64,000 nt of DNA from a bacterium (GCA_026129405.1 JAHCID010000007.1:207393-271392); one strand, 5' to 3'; shown: positions 10,201 through 18,813, numbered from the stretch's first letter. Translations and numbers: made by a program. Notes: generated by a model not told the origin, from the letters alone.

Positions 10201-10286
10201 CAGAGCGTGCCGGCAACGAGGCCCGCCACCACGATCGCGACGCCCGCCAGCTGCGCCGTCGCCTCGCGCTTGGATTCCAGGGGCAC
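7284..10286 (-). CDS. 1000-residue multi-spanning membrane protein, unknown family
   Basis: One hydrophobic segment lies near the N terminus (about residues 12-28). A large soluble part follows (about 55-600), then seven or so hydrophobic segments in the last 400 residues (near 607-627, 638-660, 682-702, 768-790, 800-824, 885-905 and 915-932). The soluble part has alternating beta/alpha stretches, for example VHVIGPRGSRGLVALL and AIGVLGTDAYDKLLVLQALRPRFPDVVFFTTD. These read like a Rossmann-type or periplasmic-binding-protein-like fold with two lobes. A segment LWQDPLQAVDAH near residue 58 may be a family hallmark. The C-terminal 60 residues are again soluble. I do not recognise the family. 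It lies on the same strand as the PhoD-like and membrane genes upstream, with the broken dioxygenase between. Confidence 0.75.
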   Translation of the reverse strand: MPLESKREATAQLAGVAIVVAGLVAGTLWRDVPLVSSRPHEAASLDDGARVSAAPARLWQDPLQAVDAHVAACKRRSPNAGCGDAGPTLPLPQGTRVLPVVLRSGGTPDDAESRLRDRYAVVAALGKTGYVPSDEEHVRYRVVSADGTGSAIPFEVYTRNALRPDPDPGRPTHVLVLWITVNLLGARPIDDLAEIVQVLAPGQRGPVHVIGPRGSRGLVALLRGVEGVPVGLPFRMLFHSPWATVDQGTLDAELGSRKKYERLARQLSRRGATITRHIADDGRLARTLVDELALRGLDLGKGRRDAVALVTEWDTFYGRAFPSTFERKLSAHAANKPPLCIEGEGECTPLYRFAYLRGLDGSLARERKAASDKSGNGGGRLVPTVEELRRWREALERPEGNGQLDYLRRVADRIEAVNRRLRAADECGLGRRLLDHCRRIGAIGVLGTDAYDKLLVLQALRPRFPDVVFFTTDLDAVMLHPAELAWTRNLVVASGFGLQVHWQQQGGVPPFRDAYQTALYAATLAALSRDAPPNGSTPGLHRDALPPRLFEVGRYGAIDLSIDDATPANGIRHPQPPDLLGLQTDAFWRLARVDGVLLLGLVIVGVLLAAPALPNRASAAETRLRGLAVVAVAAAPILVVLLLVWETMGHGEPLSLADGVSTWPTTVLDGWTTLIALGLIVRIHHALAASDSQIAADYGWQTGFAGGATGLREVLYDAARGRMHPSLRVKGGSAAPAVTAHDLWKGYIMRGTPRVRYLRALAGALLFLATAWCLLAMLGFPRVPARGAVARGSSVIVGIVCMAAVVYLNFMVVDVSRLAVRFIDELGALSQPWTDAELAERSAAWGTGILGARELARIRLIERHSDCVAPFVFYPGLAIALMLAARSTLLDAWAFPPSLLVILGLLAASVVACAIFVRRAAQRARIAALARMREQSWRLAASADPEDAALRKEAEVAIERIQALDGGAFAPLSQHPIVAAVLVPSGSLGMLALLEGTFSR

Positions 10287-10452
10287 TGGAATCTCTGACT
10301 AGCAATCTCGATGCCTCGCTCTCCGCCAGCCCGGAGACACGCATCGCGTCGCCCCGGCAGGCGCTCGTGCGCCCCGACCGTCCGGCCCCCGAGACAACGC
10401 GTCCGCCGCCCTGGATCGGAACGCCGATCCGGCGGTCGGTGCCCGGCCCGCG

Positions 10453-11348
10453 TCAGTAGGGCCGGTCGCCGGCCACCGTCACGCGCTCCATCACGCGCAC
10501 CTCGGGCCAGTAGTCCGAGCTGGCGTAGTGCTGCGTCGAGCGGTTGTCCCAGAAGGCGATCGAGTCCTTCCGCCAGTGGAAGCGCACCTGGTACTCGGGG
10601 CAGCTCGCCTGCTGGTAGAGGTAGCTCAGGAGACGGGCGCTCTCGTCGCGCTCCATGCCCTCGACGTGGCTGGTGAAGCCGCGGTTCACGTAGATCACCT
10701 TCTCGCCCGTCTGCGGATGCGTGCGCACGATCGGGTGCGAGACCGGCGGGTACTCGCGCTGCTTCTCGGCGAGCTTCTCCGGCGAGAGCATGCGTCCGAA
10801 GGTGATCGTGAAGTCGTGCACCGCCCGCAGGCCGTCGATCCGCTCCCTCACCGCTTCGGGCAATCCTTCGTAGGCGGCCGCCATGTCGGCGAAGAGCGTG
10901 TCGCCACCGACCGGCGGACATTCGCGGCAGCGCAGGATCGAGCCCAGCGACGGGGCCACGCGCCAGGTCACGTCGGAGTGCCAGCCGTTCTCGTAGCCGC
11001 CGATCGCCTCGTTCTTCGCCAGCAGCACGACCTCGGGGCAGCCCTCCGGCGCGGGCAGGAACGGGTGCACCTCGAGCTCGCCGAAGCGGCGGCCGAAGGC
11101 GGCGTGCTCGGCCGGCGAGAGGTCCTGGTCGCGGAAGAAGAGGACCTTGAACGCGAGCAGCGCGCGCCGGAGCTCCGCGAAGTCGCGTCGTCGAGCGGGC
11201 GGCGCAGGTCGAGGCCGGCGATCTCGGCGCCGAGCGTGGCGCCCACCTGCTCGACGCCGAAGCCCTCGAAGCGCAGGGCCGCGAGCGCTTCGCGGCGGCG
11301 GCGCAGAAACTTGCGCGGTCCGACGGGCGGCAGGACGTCGATCTGCAT
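10453..11348 (-). pseudogene. TauD/TfdA-family Fe(II)/2-oxoglutarate dioxygenase, one-base frameshift
   Basis: The C-terminal three quarters are a clear TauD-like dioxygenase: LFFRDQDLSPAEHAAFGRRFG, the iron motif H-x-D in WHSDVTW, GGDTLFADM and FWDNRSTQH. The N terminus (MQIDVLPPVG to GATLGAEIAGLDLRRPLDDA) is in another frame, starting at the ATG at 11348. The two halves join perfectly in family terms if one base is added near 11184, where GCGACTTC would be expected as GCGGACTTC. This is either a recent inactivating deletion or a sequencing error. An intact gene would use 2-oxoglutarate and oxygen to hydroxylate a small acid such as a sulfonate or aryloxyalkanoate. Confidence 0.8.
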
Positions 11349-11567
11349 GGCGGCCAGCATCGCACGGCCGCGTCGGCGCGATCCACCCTCGTGGACTCGA
11401 GCCGCAACGGGCCTGCCCATTCGTCGTGTCCTCTCGCTCCAGTTTCCAACCACACCGCGAGCGGGTGGCGGGCGTGTTCGAGCCGAGAGCCGAAAGGCCG
11501 CCGGCGTCCAGCTGCGCGGCGGCCCGCCCCCTGGACGTCGCGCCGAAACGATCGGGTGCGAAGGGCC

Positions 11568-13016
11568 TCACACCACGAGCGTCGCGCGACAGGGCCAGCG
11601 TCCCCCGCTCCAGCGATCGTCGGCCACACGTTGGGTGTCCAGGCTCTCGACCTCGAACTCGGCGAGCAGTTCATGGCCGGCGCGCCGGATGGTCAAGAAC
11701 CCGATGGCGTGCTCGTTGGTGGCGAAGATAGTTCCTTCGTCGAAATGCGGTAGTCTGCGCAGCAGCGCACCGCGCGCGGCGCCGTCGAGCTTCGGATCCG
11801 CGCGTCTACCGACGTCCGCACGGGTCGAAACGATGCTCGGCAGCCCGACCCGCGCGAGCGGTGAGGTCACGAACTCGATGAGCATGGCATCGGGTCGCGA
11901 CGCCGTCCGGCACCGCCAGCGCACGAGTCGGCTCCAGTGGATGTCGCCGGACAGTACGATGAAGCTGACTCCGCGCGTCGCGATTGCCCATCGCAGCGAG
12001 GCGATGAGGTCGTCGTAATCGTCGTAGTCTGCCAACGTGGTGTCGAAGTCGCTCCACGACGTCGCCGCCGCCAGGATGGGCTGCCCGAGCACGAGGATGC
12101 CGAGCCGAGGCACGCTCGCGATCCATGCGTGGAGCGCATGGCGTTGCGCAGCGGTCATCAGGTGGGACCGTCGCAGCCTGTGCGGGCATTCGCCGTCCGG
12201 GACCGTGGGACACCGGGAATGATCGGGACTCGCGCGGTCGGTCCGCGTGTCCGCGACGAACAGATCGACGTCCGCCTGCCGCCATGCGCACCAGGCGCGC
12301 TTCTCCGCCGCTCCCCCGGTGATGCCGGGTGCGAAGTTCCATTGCCCCTGCTCTCCCCAGTTCGCTGCGCGAGCAGCGTCGGCCCACTGCGCCCAGCTCC
12401 ACCAGCTGCGCGACAGCCAGATCGTCGTCTCCGGGTAGTTGTTCCAGTACTCGTGGTCGTCGCACGCGAAGACATTCGCGCCGCCCGCGAGGAGCGGGCC
12501 GAGACGCCCGGGGGCCCACGCTGCTTCGTAGCGCCGGGCGTAGACCAGCGTGGGATCGTCGCGCGTCCAGTCCGACGGCACGTCGGCGTAGATCTGATCG
12601 CCGCAGAGCACGTTCAGGTGCGGCGGGCTCGAGCGCGCCGCGAGGCGACCGAGCACCCGTCCCGCGCGGCCCACGAACTGGTCCGAGGGAAAGTAGCAGG
12701 AGAGGAGCGAGAGCCCGAAGGAGGTGTGGGCGTCGAGCCCTGCGGGCGCGGTCCGAAACCCGACGGTACTGCCACCGAACGGCCCGAGGTCGGCGACATA
12801 GTGCGTATCCGGGACGAGGTTGGCGAAGTCCACGACCCAGGTCGTCACCGGCGCCGGCCGATCCGCCACGTCGAAGCGGCAGAGCGTGCCGTGCGGCGGC
12901 GTGAGGCGAACGGGGCACGGCGGCGACGGCCAGCCGTCGAGCCGCAAGCGCGCACTCCGCGCCGTCACGGTGCCCACGAGCAGGCGCCGGCGATCAGCCA
13001 CGAAGGCGTGCGCCAA
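11568..13016 (-). CDS. PhoD-like metallophosphatase
   Basis: This 482-residue protein belongs to the PhoD/DUF7800-type metallophosphatase group. Metal-binding motifs are present in order: LCGDQIYAD, ACDDHEYWNN and SGDIHWS, together with the Cys in LLSCYFPSD. An N-terminal Ig-like beta domain (about 1-90) precedes the catalytic domain, as in PhoD. Unlike classical PhoD there is no Tat signal, so it may act in the cytoplasm or be held by its membrane neighbour. Its start overlaps the end of the upstream membrane protein gene by 23 bases, which indicates coupling. The substrate is unknown. Confidence 0.85.
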   Translation of the reverse strand: MAHAFVADRRRLLVGTVTARSARLRLDGWPSPPCPVRLTPPHGTLCRFDVADRPAPVTTWVVDFANLVPDTHYVADLGPFGGSTVGFRTAPAGLDAHTSFGLSLLSCYFPSDQFVGRAGRVLGRLAARSSPPHLNVLCGDQIYADVPSDWTRDDPTLVYARRYEAAWAPGRLGPLLAGGANVFACDDHEYWNNYPETTIWLSRSWWSWAQWADAARAANWGEQGQWNFAPGITGGAAEKRAWCAWRQADVDLFVADTRTDRASPDHSRCPTVPDGECPHRLRRSHLMTAAQRHALHAWIASVPRLGILVLGQPILAAATSWSDFDTTLADYDDYDDLIASLRWAIATRGVSFIVLSGDIHWSRLVRWRCRTASRPDAMLIEFVTSPLARVGLPSIVSTRADVGRRADPKLDGAARGALLRRLPHFDEGTIFATNEHAIGFLTIRRAGHELLAEFEVESLDTQRVADDRWSGGRWPCRATLVV

Positions 13017-13935
13017 GCCCGACCAGCGAGTCGGTCAGGCTCTTCGAGACTCGCGGAGCGACCAACAGCAGCCCGAACGCGGCGAGGAATACGACGGGCA
13101 TCGCGGACACCGACCACGTGTCGGGCATTGCAGCCGGGGGCCCGTCGAGGGGAGCGTTGCGCAGCATGGCGGTGACGAGCCCAGCCTCGACGGCTGCGAA
13201 AGCGATGGAGGCCCAGTGCAGCTGGCGGTGGTAGCGGTACTCGGCCGCCTTGATCGCGTTCGCCAGCTCGCGCTCCGCGCGCATGACGCCCGGAACGAAC
13301 GCTTCCACGAACGCGTCCCGCCAGGTCTGGAGCAGCCCCGGGTTCACGCGCTCGACCTGACCGAGCATCTCCAGCCAGCGGGCGACGGTCTCGCGGATCC
13401 GAGCGTCCTCCGGCGTGAACGCCTCGAGGCCGATGCTGATCTCTCCGCGTTCGCGAGCGCCGCTGCGGATCAGCTGGTCCAGACCCTCGACTACCTCCCG
13501 GCAGTCGGGCCCGGCAGCCATGAGGGCGATGCGTGTCACGTTCTGGACGTCGGCGTCCGAGACGTCCGAGACGGGGTCGTCACCCACAGCGCGGAGCACG
13601 AAGCTCTCGATCAGACGTCGCTGTGGCCCGTCCCACCAGTCCCGCCGCAGCTCCGGGGAGAGGCCGGCCGGAATCGTGCCGATGGGCTTGTTCGCCAGCA
13701 ACGCCCAGCGCGGACCTTCGCCTGCCCCGTAGACGCTGCCGTACACGATGTACAGCAGGGCCTCCCAGTAGCGACGAACCTTCACACCGGTGAGCTTGAA
13801 GAGCTCGACGAGCGCCTGGTGCACCGGAGCGAATAGGCCGATCAGTGCAAGGAAGTCCGGGGAAAGCATCCGATTGAACGACTGCAGGAACGCCGCCGGG
13901 AGATCCATGCCGGCATCTTGCAAGGCGGATACCAT
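12994..13935 (-). CDS. membrane-anchored protein coupled to the PhoD-like phosphatase
   Basis: The product has 313 residues from the ATG at 13935 (MVSALQDAGMDL). A longer in-frame start adds unlikely Arg/Cys-rich sequence. Residues 30-70 are moderately hydrophobic (FLALIGLFAPVHQALVELF). The middle is helical and acidic. Two strong membrane segments lie near the C terminus (about 240-258 and 277-297), followed by a short basic tail. No motif identifies the family. The 23-base overlap with the phosphatase gene implies a shared complex or regulation. Confidence 0.65.
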   Translation of the reverse strand: MVSALQDAGMDLPAAFLQSFNRMLSPDFLALIGLFAPVHQALVELFKLTGVKVRRYWEALLYIVYGSVYGAGEGPRWALLANKPIGTIPAGLSPELRRDWWDGPQRRLIESFVLRAVGDDPVSDVSDADVQNVTRIALMAAGPDCREVVEGLDQLIRSGARERGEISIGLEAFTPEDARIRETVARWLEMLGQVERVNPGLLQTWRDAFVEAFVPGVMRAERELANAIKAAEYRYHRQLHWASIAFAAVEAGLVTAMLRNAPLDGPPAAMPDTWSVSAMPVVFLAAFGLLLVAPRVSKSLTDSLVGLGARLRG

Positions 13936-14130
13936 CCGCGCTCGATATCGAGCCCAATGCGGACGCACACACACCCAGCGGCGCTGCCCGCCATCCGTCC
14001 AGCAGAGCGGACGGACGTGGAATATCCTGGACACCCGAGGCTGCTCCTGCGTGCCGGCGGCCCGTAGAAAGGGGGCCGTCACCCCGATGGTGCCGTGCTC
14101 CGCGGGACCACGCACTAGCGGTCGCGCCCG

Positions 14131-15513
14131 TCAGGACGCCGCCGCGAGTCGCTCCACCGCCGTGGCGAGGCGCTTGCCGTAGAAGCGCAGGCAGTTCCCC
14201 GCCAGCAGCTTGGCGAGATGCTCGCGGCCGTACTCGCGCGTCGTGGCCACGTTCTTCACGCAGTCGGTGAGAACGCCGTCCCAGTGTCCGTAGTCGGCGC
14301 TGAAGCACGCGACGTCCTCGCCCAGCGGACCGAGGGCCTCGCGCAGGTACGCGGGCGCCGGATCGTCGGACTCGAAGCTCACGTAGATCTGCCCGCGGCG
14401 GAAGAAGTCGACGGGATCGTGGTCGAGGTGCCGGTGCTCGTGCAGGAACTCGGCGGCGCCGGCGGCGGTCCGCTCCTCGTGCGTGGTCGCGCGCCAGAGG
14501 TCCCACGCCTGCTTCGCCTTGCGCAGCGGCTGGCGCTTCTGCGCGCGGCCGACCTTCTCGCGCAGCAGCTCGCGTGCGAACTGCGCACCGGGGACCTTCG
14601 TATGCGGCTGGAAGTCGCGGATGCGCTTCTCCCAGTGCTCGTGGAAGGCGTGGATCAGGTCGGGGAGCCAACCGCAGCCGGCCTCGAGGAAGCCCAGGCG
14701 CAGCGCCGGGAAGCGGTCGAAGACGCCGTCGAAGACGCAGGTCGCGAGCGCCATCTGCATCTGGTTCCGGTGTCCGAAGATGTGCGACAGGACGAACGTG
14801 TCGACCTGCTCGGCGATGCCCGCCGGCATGTAGACGCCGGGCGACCCGTGCACGCCGACGGCGACGTCGAGCGCTTCCGCGGCGGCGAGGATCGGCGCGA
14901 AGTCGGGATGCGAGAGGTGCTTCGGCAGGCGCACGTGCGGGAAGGCGTCGCGCGCCGCGGGGTGCGGCACCGGCAGGCTCGGGGGCACGTGCACGCCGAC
15001 CATGCCGAGCTCCTCGACACAGCGGCGCAGCTCCTTCGTCGCTTCGCCGACGTCGACCAGCGACACGAACCCGACCGGGAAGAGCCGCCCCGCCCACGGC
15101 CGACAGTCGTCGGCGATGTAGTCGTTGTAGGCGCGCATGCAGGCGACCGCGAGCTCGGGGTCGATGATCGCCTCGAAGCTGAGCGTCATCGAGCCGTAGA
15201 GCACCTGCGCGTCGACGCCCTCGCGGTCCATGTGCTGCACGCGGATGCGGTTGAAGACGCCGCCGATGGCGGTCTCGGGATGGATGGCGGCGAACGCGCC
15301 CTTGCCCGGGCCCTCGGGCTGCGGGAAGAGGCGCTCCAGCTCCGGGCGGCCGGTCTGCGGGTCGACGTCGCGGATCACGAGCCGCTGCTGCCCGAAGCGG
15401 TCGCGCCGGGCGCGCAGGCGCGCGCGGTACGGGGCGTCCAGGTAGTCGAAGAAGACGACCGGGTTCTCCATCTTGTGCGCGTCGGCGTCGACGACCGGCA
15501 GTCCGTCCCACAT
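14131..15513 (-). CDS. TIM-barrel amidohydrolase (amidohydrolase_2 family)
   Basis: This 460-residue protein belongs to the PF04909-type metal-dependent hydrolases. Near the N terminus VVDADAHKMENP supplies the D-x-D/H metal motif. HGSPGVYMP and HIFGHRNQMQMA carry the middle histidines, and FSADYGHWDG supplies the late catalytic Asp. The first motif reads DAD-H rather than H-x-H, which is common in this subfamily. Relatives include decarboxylases and ring-opening hydrolases of aromatic catabolism, but the substrate cannot be assigned. The 92-base gap to the divergent M20 gene should hold both promoters. Confidence 0.82.
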   Translation of the reverse strand: MWDGLPVVDADAHKMENPVVFFDYLDAPYRARLRARRDRFGQQRLVIRDVDPQTGRPELERLFPQPEGPGKGAFAAIHPETAIGGVFNRIRVQHMDREGVDAQVLYGSMTLSFEAIIDPELAVACMRAYNDYIADDCRPWAGRLFPVGFVSLVDVGEATKELRRCVEELGMVGVHVPPSLPVPHPAARDAFPHVRLPKHLSHPDFAPILAAAEALDVAVGVHGSPGVYMPAGIAEQVDTFVLSHIFGHRNQMQMALATCVFDGVFDRFPALRLGFLEAGCGWLPDLIHAFHEHWEKRIRDFQPHTKVPGAQFARELLREKVGRAQKRQPLRKAKQAWDLWRATTHEERTAAGAAEFLHEHRHLDHDPVDFFRRGQIYVSFESDDPAPAYLREALGPLGEDVACFSADYGHWDGVLTDCVKNVATTREYGREHLAKLLAGNCLRFYGKRLATAVERLAAAS

Positions 15514-15605
15514 GCGGTCGATATAGGGAGGGGCTCATCGAGCGGTCAACGGGGTCGTGACGAGGCGGCTTGACGGTGCGCAAGAGGCTCTGCGAGGCTC
15601 GCCCG

Positions 15606-16763
15606 ATGACGCCCAAGGACGCGGCACGCGAGCGCATCCGGCACGCCGAACCCGATCTCCTGGCGCTGCACCGCCGCATCCACACCTACCCGGAGCTGGC
15701 GTTCGAGGAGGAGCGCGCCGCCGGCTGGTGCGCCGACGCCCTCGACGCCGCGGGCTTCCGCGTCGAGCGCGGCGTCGCGGGCCTGCCGACGGCGTTCGAG
15801 GCGACCGCCGGCTCGGGCCCGCTCCACGTCGCGATCTGCGCCGAGTACGACTGTCTGCCCGACATCGGCCACGCCTGCGGCCACAACCTCATCGCCGCCG
15901 CGGCGATCGGCGCGGGCATCGCCGCGGCGCGCGTCGCGGACGACGTCGGGCTCACGGTGCACGTCCTCGGCACGCCGGCCGAGGAGGCGGGCGGCGGCAA
16001 GATCCTCATGCTCGAGCGCGGCGTCTTCTCGGGCGTGCACTGCGCCATGATGGTGCATCCCGCGCCGGTCGACGTGGTCGAGCCGCCGGTGCTCGCCTTC
16101 TCCGAGTTCGACGTCAACTACTTCGGCAAGGAGGCGCACTCCGCCGCCTTCCCCGAGCGCGGCGTCAACGCCGCCGACGCCCTCACCATCGCGCAGACCG
16201 CCATCGGCCTCCTGCGCCAGCACATCCGCCGCACCGACCGCGTCCACGGCATCGTCACGCGCGGCGGCTCGGCGCCCAACGTCGTCCCCGCCCACACCTG
16301 CGCGCGCTACATCGTGCGCGCGCAGACGCTCGCCGACCTCGGCGAGATCCGTGAGAAGGTCCTGCGCTGCTTCGAGGCCGGAGCGCTCGCCACCGGCAGC
16401 CGCATGGACGTCGCCGACGTCGGGGCGCCATACGCCGAGATGCACCACGAGCCGCACCTGGCGGAGCTCTACCGCCGCAACGCCGAGGCGCTCGGCCGCA
16501 GCTTCCCGGACGTCCGCGCCATCCTGGAGCGCGCCGCCGGCTCGACCGACATGGGCAACGTCTCGCTCGCCCTGCCGTCGATCCATCCGATGATCGGCGT
16601 CGAGTCGTTTCCGGCGGTGAATCACCAGCCGGAGTTCACGGCCGCGTGCGCGACGCCGTCGGCCGATCGCGCCGTGCTCGACGGCGCCACGGCGCTCGCC
16701 TGGACGGCCATCGACGTGGCGAGCGACCCGGGGCTCGTCGCCCGGCTACGCCGCCGCGGCTGA
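15606..16763 (+). CDS. M20 family amidohydrolase/peptidase
   Basis: This 385-residue protein is of the M20D type, related to aminobenzoyl-glutamate and N-acyl-amino-acid hydrolases. EYDCLPDIGHACGHN gives the metal ligands Asp, Cys and His, AEEAGGGK the catalytic Glu, and MVHPAP a further His. A dimerisation domain lies in the middle and includes FGKEAHSAAFPERGVNA. It should cleave an amide bond of an N-acylated amino acid or peptide in the cytoplasm. The ATG at 15606 is preferred over an in-frame ATG 36 bases upstream because the protein core begins at once. Its end forms a hairpin with the convergent neighbour. Confidence 0.87.
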   Translation: MTPKDAARERIRHAEPDLLALHRRIHTYPELAFEEERAAGWCADALDAAGFRVERGVAGLPTAFEATAGSGPLHVAICAEYDCLPDIGHACGHNLIAAAAIGAGIAAARVADDVGLTVHVLGTPAEEAGGGKILMLERGVFSGVHCAMMVHPAPVDVVEPPVLAFSEFDVNYFGKEAHSAAFPERGVNAADALTIAQTAIGLLRQHIRRTDRVHGIVTRGGSAPNVVPAHTCARYIVRAQTLADLGEIREKVLRCFEAGALATGSRMDVADVGAPYAEMHHEPHLAELYRRNAEALGRSFPDVRAILERAAGSTDMGNVSLALPSIHPMIGVESFPAVNHQPEFTAACATPSADRAVLDGATALAWTAIDVASDPGLVARLRRRG

Positions 16764-16774
16764 GCAGCCGCGGC
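16753..16774. terminator. perfect hairpin spanning the stop of the M20 gene
   Basis: GCCGCGGCT, a GAGC loop and AGCCGCGGC form a 9-base-pair perfect stem in the 11-base gap between converging genes, including the TGA stop. It lacks a T tract. A bidirectional terminator is the simplest reading. Confidence 0.5.
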
Positions 16775-17323
16775 TCAGCGGGGATGCGGCTCGAGACTGC
16801 CGAGCAGGTCGCCGAAGTCGCTCTGCGCATCGCGGATCGTCGTGTCGGGGCCGGTCGCGCGGAAGAACCACGGGCCGCCCTCGCCCTCCACGATCGCCGC
16901 CAGCATGCGGTAGTGCGGCTTCTCGGCGCCGCCGCCGCCGCCCATCACGCCCGGCTTGTAGGTGCCGCTCAGGTCGACGTCGGTGATCTCGAGGCCCCCG
17001 ACCTTGCGCTTCGCGATCACCGCGACCTCCTTCGTCGGACGGCCGTCGGGCTGCGTGAACTGGCTGAACCAGCGCTCGAGATTCTGCTCCACGCCGCCCC
17101 CCTGGCTCTTGCCGAAGAAGAAGAGGACGAGCTCGCCGTCCTCGGTGTCGGTGCCGGCGCGGGGGATGCGGTACTGGGCCGCGCGCATGTCCGACGGCGC
17201 CGGCACCCGCTGCCAGGTGGTGGGCAGGGAGTAACGCAGGCCGGCGTCCTCCTTGCGCGTCGTCTCGCCGGCGACGGCGAGCGCGGCGGTCACGGCGATG
17301 ACGGCGACGACGAGGTGGCGCAT
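16775..17323 (-). CDS. exported protein of unknown function
   Basis: The protein has 182 residues with a clear signal peptide at 1-18 (MRHLVVAVIAVTAALAVAG). The mature part is a compact alpha/beta sequence with YSLPTTWQRVPAPSDMRAAQY near the start and GPWFFRATGPDTTI near the end. This pattern resembles small periplasmic proteins that follow a lipid- or detergent-like binding fold, but I cannot name the family. It ends in a hairpin shared with the M20 gene. No catalytic residues are evident. Confidence 0.7.
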   Translation of the reverse strand: MRHLVVAVIAVTAALAVAGETTRKEDAGLRYSLPTTWQRVPAPSDMRAAQYRIPRAGTDTEDGELVLFFFGKSQGGGVEQNLERWFSQFTQPDGRPTKEVAVIAKRKVGGLEITDVDLSGTYKPGVMGGGGGAEKPHYRMLAAIVEGEGGPWFFRATGPDTTIRDAQSDFGDLLGSLEPHPR

Positions 17324-17433
17324 GAGGCGCCCCCCTATCCGTCGGAGCCGATGCCGGTCAACCTCGGCGGGAGGACGTCGTCCCCGCTCGGGCCCCGCTG
17401 GTAGATGGTCCGGGCCGTGGGTAGAACGCGCGC

Positions 17434-18351
17434 GTGGCCTCCGATCCGACGGACGAGACGCCCGCGCTCGACGACGCGACGTCGGCGTTCGTACGCGCCC
17501 GGCCGCGCCTGTTCGGCATCGCGTACCGCATGCTCGGCAGCGTGCCGGAGGCCGAGGACGTCGTGCAGGAGACCTGGCTCCGCTGGCAGGCGACCGACCG
17601 CGACGTGGTCGTCCATCCGGCGGCCTTCCTCGCCACCACGACGACGCGGCTCGCCATCACCGCCGCCCAGTCCGCCCGGGTACGGCGCGAGGCCTACCTC
17701 GGGCCGTGGCTGCCCGAGCCGATCGACACGAGCGCCGATCCGGGCCTCGGGGCCGAGCGCGGCGAAGCGCTCGAGCTCGCGGTGCTCCTCCTCCTCGAGC
17801 GGCTGCCGCCGCTCGAGCGCGCCGCCTACGTGCTGCGCGAGGCGTTCGACCACTCCTACGCCCAGATCGCCGAAACCCTCCAGGTGAGCGAGGCCAACGC
17901 GCGCCAGCTCGCGAGCCGGGCGCGCAAGCACCTCGCCGCCGAACGGCGCACGCACGTGGACGTGGACGAGCAGCGCCGCCTGCTCGATGCGTTCCTCGTC
18001 GCGGCACGGGCAGGCGACATGGCGTCGCTGGTCGGGCTGTTCACGCCCGAGGTGGTCAGCATGTCGGACGGCGGCGGCGTGGTGCGGGCGGCGCGACGGC
18101 CGGTCGCGGGGCGCGATCGGGTCGCGCACTTCCTCGTGGCGATCTCGCGCTGGCTCTGGGTCGATGCGACGATCACCCCGGTCGAGGCCAACGGTCGCGC
18201 CGCGCTGCTCATCCGACGCGAGGGCCGGCCCTACGCCCTGCTGGCGATCCACACGACGGGCCCGACGATCGATCGCATCTTCTGGGTCATGCATCCCGAC
18301 AAGCTCGCCGGCATCGCCCGCGCGGCGGACCTCGGCGCCGCGGCGCCCTGA
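17434..18351 (+). CDS. ECF41-type RNA polymerase sigma factor with SnoaL-like C-terminal domain
   Basis: This 305-residue sigma factor has a sigma2 region (about 15-80), a sigma4 region (about 115-170, with SYAQIAETLQVSEANARQLA as the helix-turn-helix) and a C-terminal NTF2/SnoaL-like extension (175-305). ECF41 hallmarks are visible: WLPEP at 92-96 in the linker, DGGG at 212-215 and a PDKL motif at 288-291. In this family the C-terminal extension replaces an anti-sigma factor and both activates and restrains the sigma. ECF41 genes are normally paired with a carboxymuconolactone decarboxylase, oxidoreductase or epimerase gene. The NmrA-like gene at 18814-19566 fills that role here. Two matching target promoters lie upstream of that gene and of the cyclase gene. 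The start may be a GTG upstream-compatible codon at 17434. Confidence 0.93.
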   Translation: MASDPTDETPALDDATSAFVRARPRLFGIAYRMLGSVPEAEDVVQETWLRWQATDRDVVVHPAAFLATTTTRLAITAAQSARVRREAYLGPWLPEPIDTSADPGLGAERGEALELAVLLLLERLPPLERAAYVLREAFDHSYAQIAETLQVSEANARQLASRARKHLAAERRTHVDVDEQRRLLDAFLVAARAGDMASLVGLFTPEVVSMSDGGGVVRAARRPVAGRDRVAHFLVAISRWLWVDATITPVEANGRAALLIRREGRPYALLAIHTTGPTIDRIFWVMHPDKLAGIARAADLGAAAP

Positions 18352-18410
18352 CGCGGACGCGCGGCGATCACGTCGTCCGAGCCCCCCGTCGACGGCGGCC
18401 ATCTGTCCCG

Positions 18411-18803
18411 TCACCCCTCGGCGTCCGGACCGGCGAGCCGCACGATCCAGCGCGCCGCCTCGTGCGGCTCCCCGCGCCACCCGAGCGGGATGCCGGCGCG
18501 CTTCCGCTCCTTCACGGCCTCCGCCTGCTCCGCCACAGCCCCATCGTCCCGGTCAGCGCGCCGGATTCCGTCGACGCGGTCCCCGGTCGAGGGCGGCGCG
18601 ATCGTGCGGGTCACGTCCTGCGGCACGGCCGGGCGGCGGTGAGGGCCATGCGGTTCGGCGGCTGGGCGGCCGTCGCCGCGAGCGCCGCCGGGCCGCGTCC
18701 GGTGACGAGCACCTTCGCGCCCTGCTCGGAGCTGGAGCGCCGTCGCGCGCCCGATGCCGGAGCTGCCGCCCGTGACGACGGCCACCCGATCGCGCACGAC
18801 CAC
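18411..18803 (-). pseudogene. remnant of a short-chain dehydrogenase/reductase
   Basis: A GTG at 18803, 10 bases after the stop of the NmrA-like gene, opens with the SDR cofactor motif VVRDRVAVVTGGSSGIGRATALQL. The frame then slips: the expected continuation EQGAKVLVTGRGPAALAAT is in the next frame. Most of the catalytic core, including the YxxxK region, is missing. The end of the fragment (AGIPLGWRGEPHEAARWIVRL) resembles the C-terminal SDR loop, cut off before the usual VTGQ ending. The piece is therefore frameshifted, internally deleted and truncated. It was probably the second gene of an ECF41-controlled operon. Confidence 0.7.
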
Positions 18804-18813
18804 CCGCCCCCCG

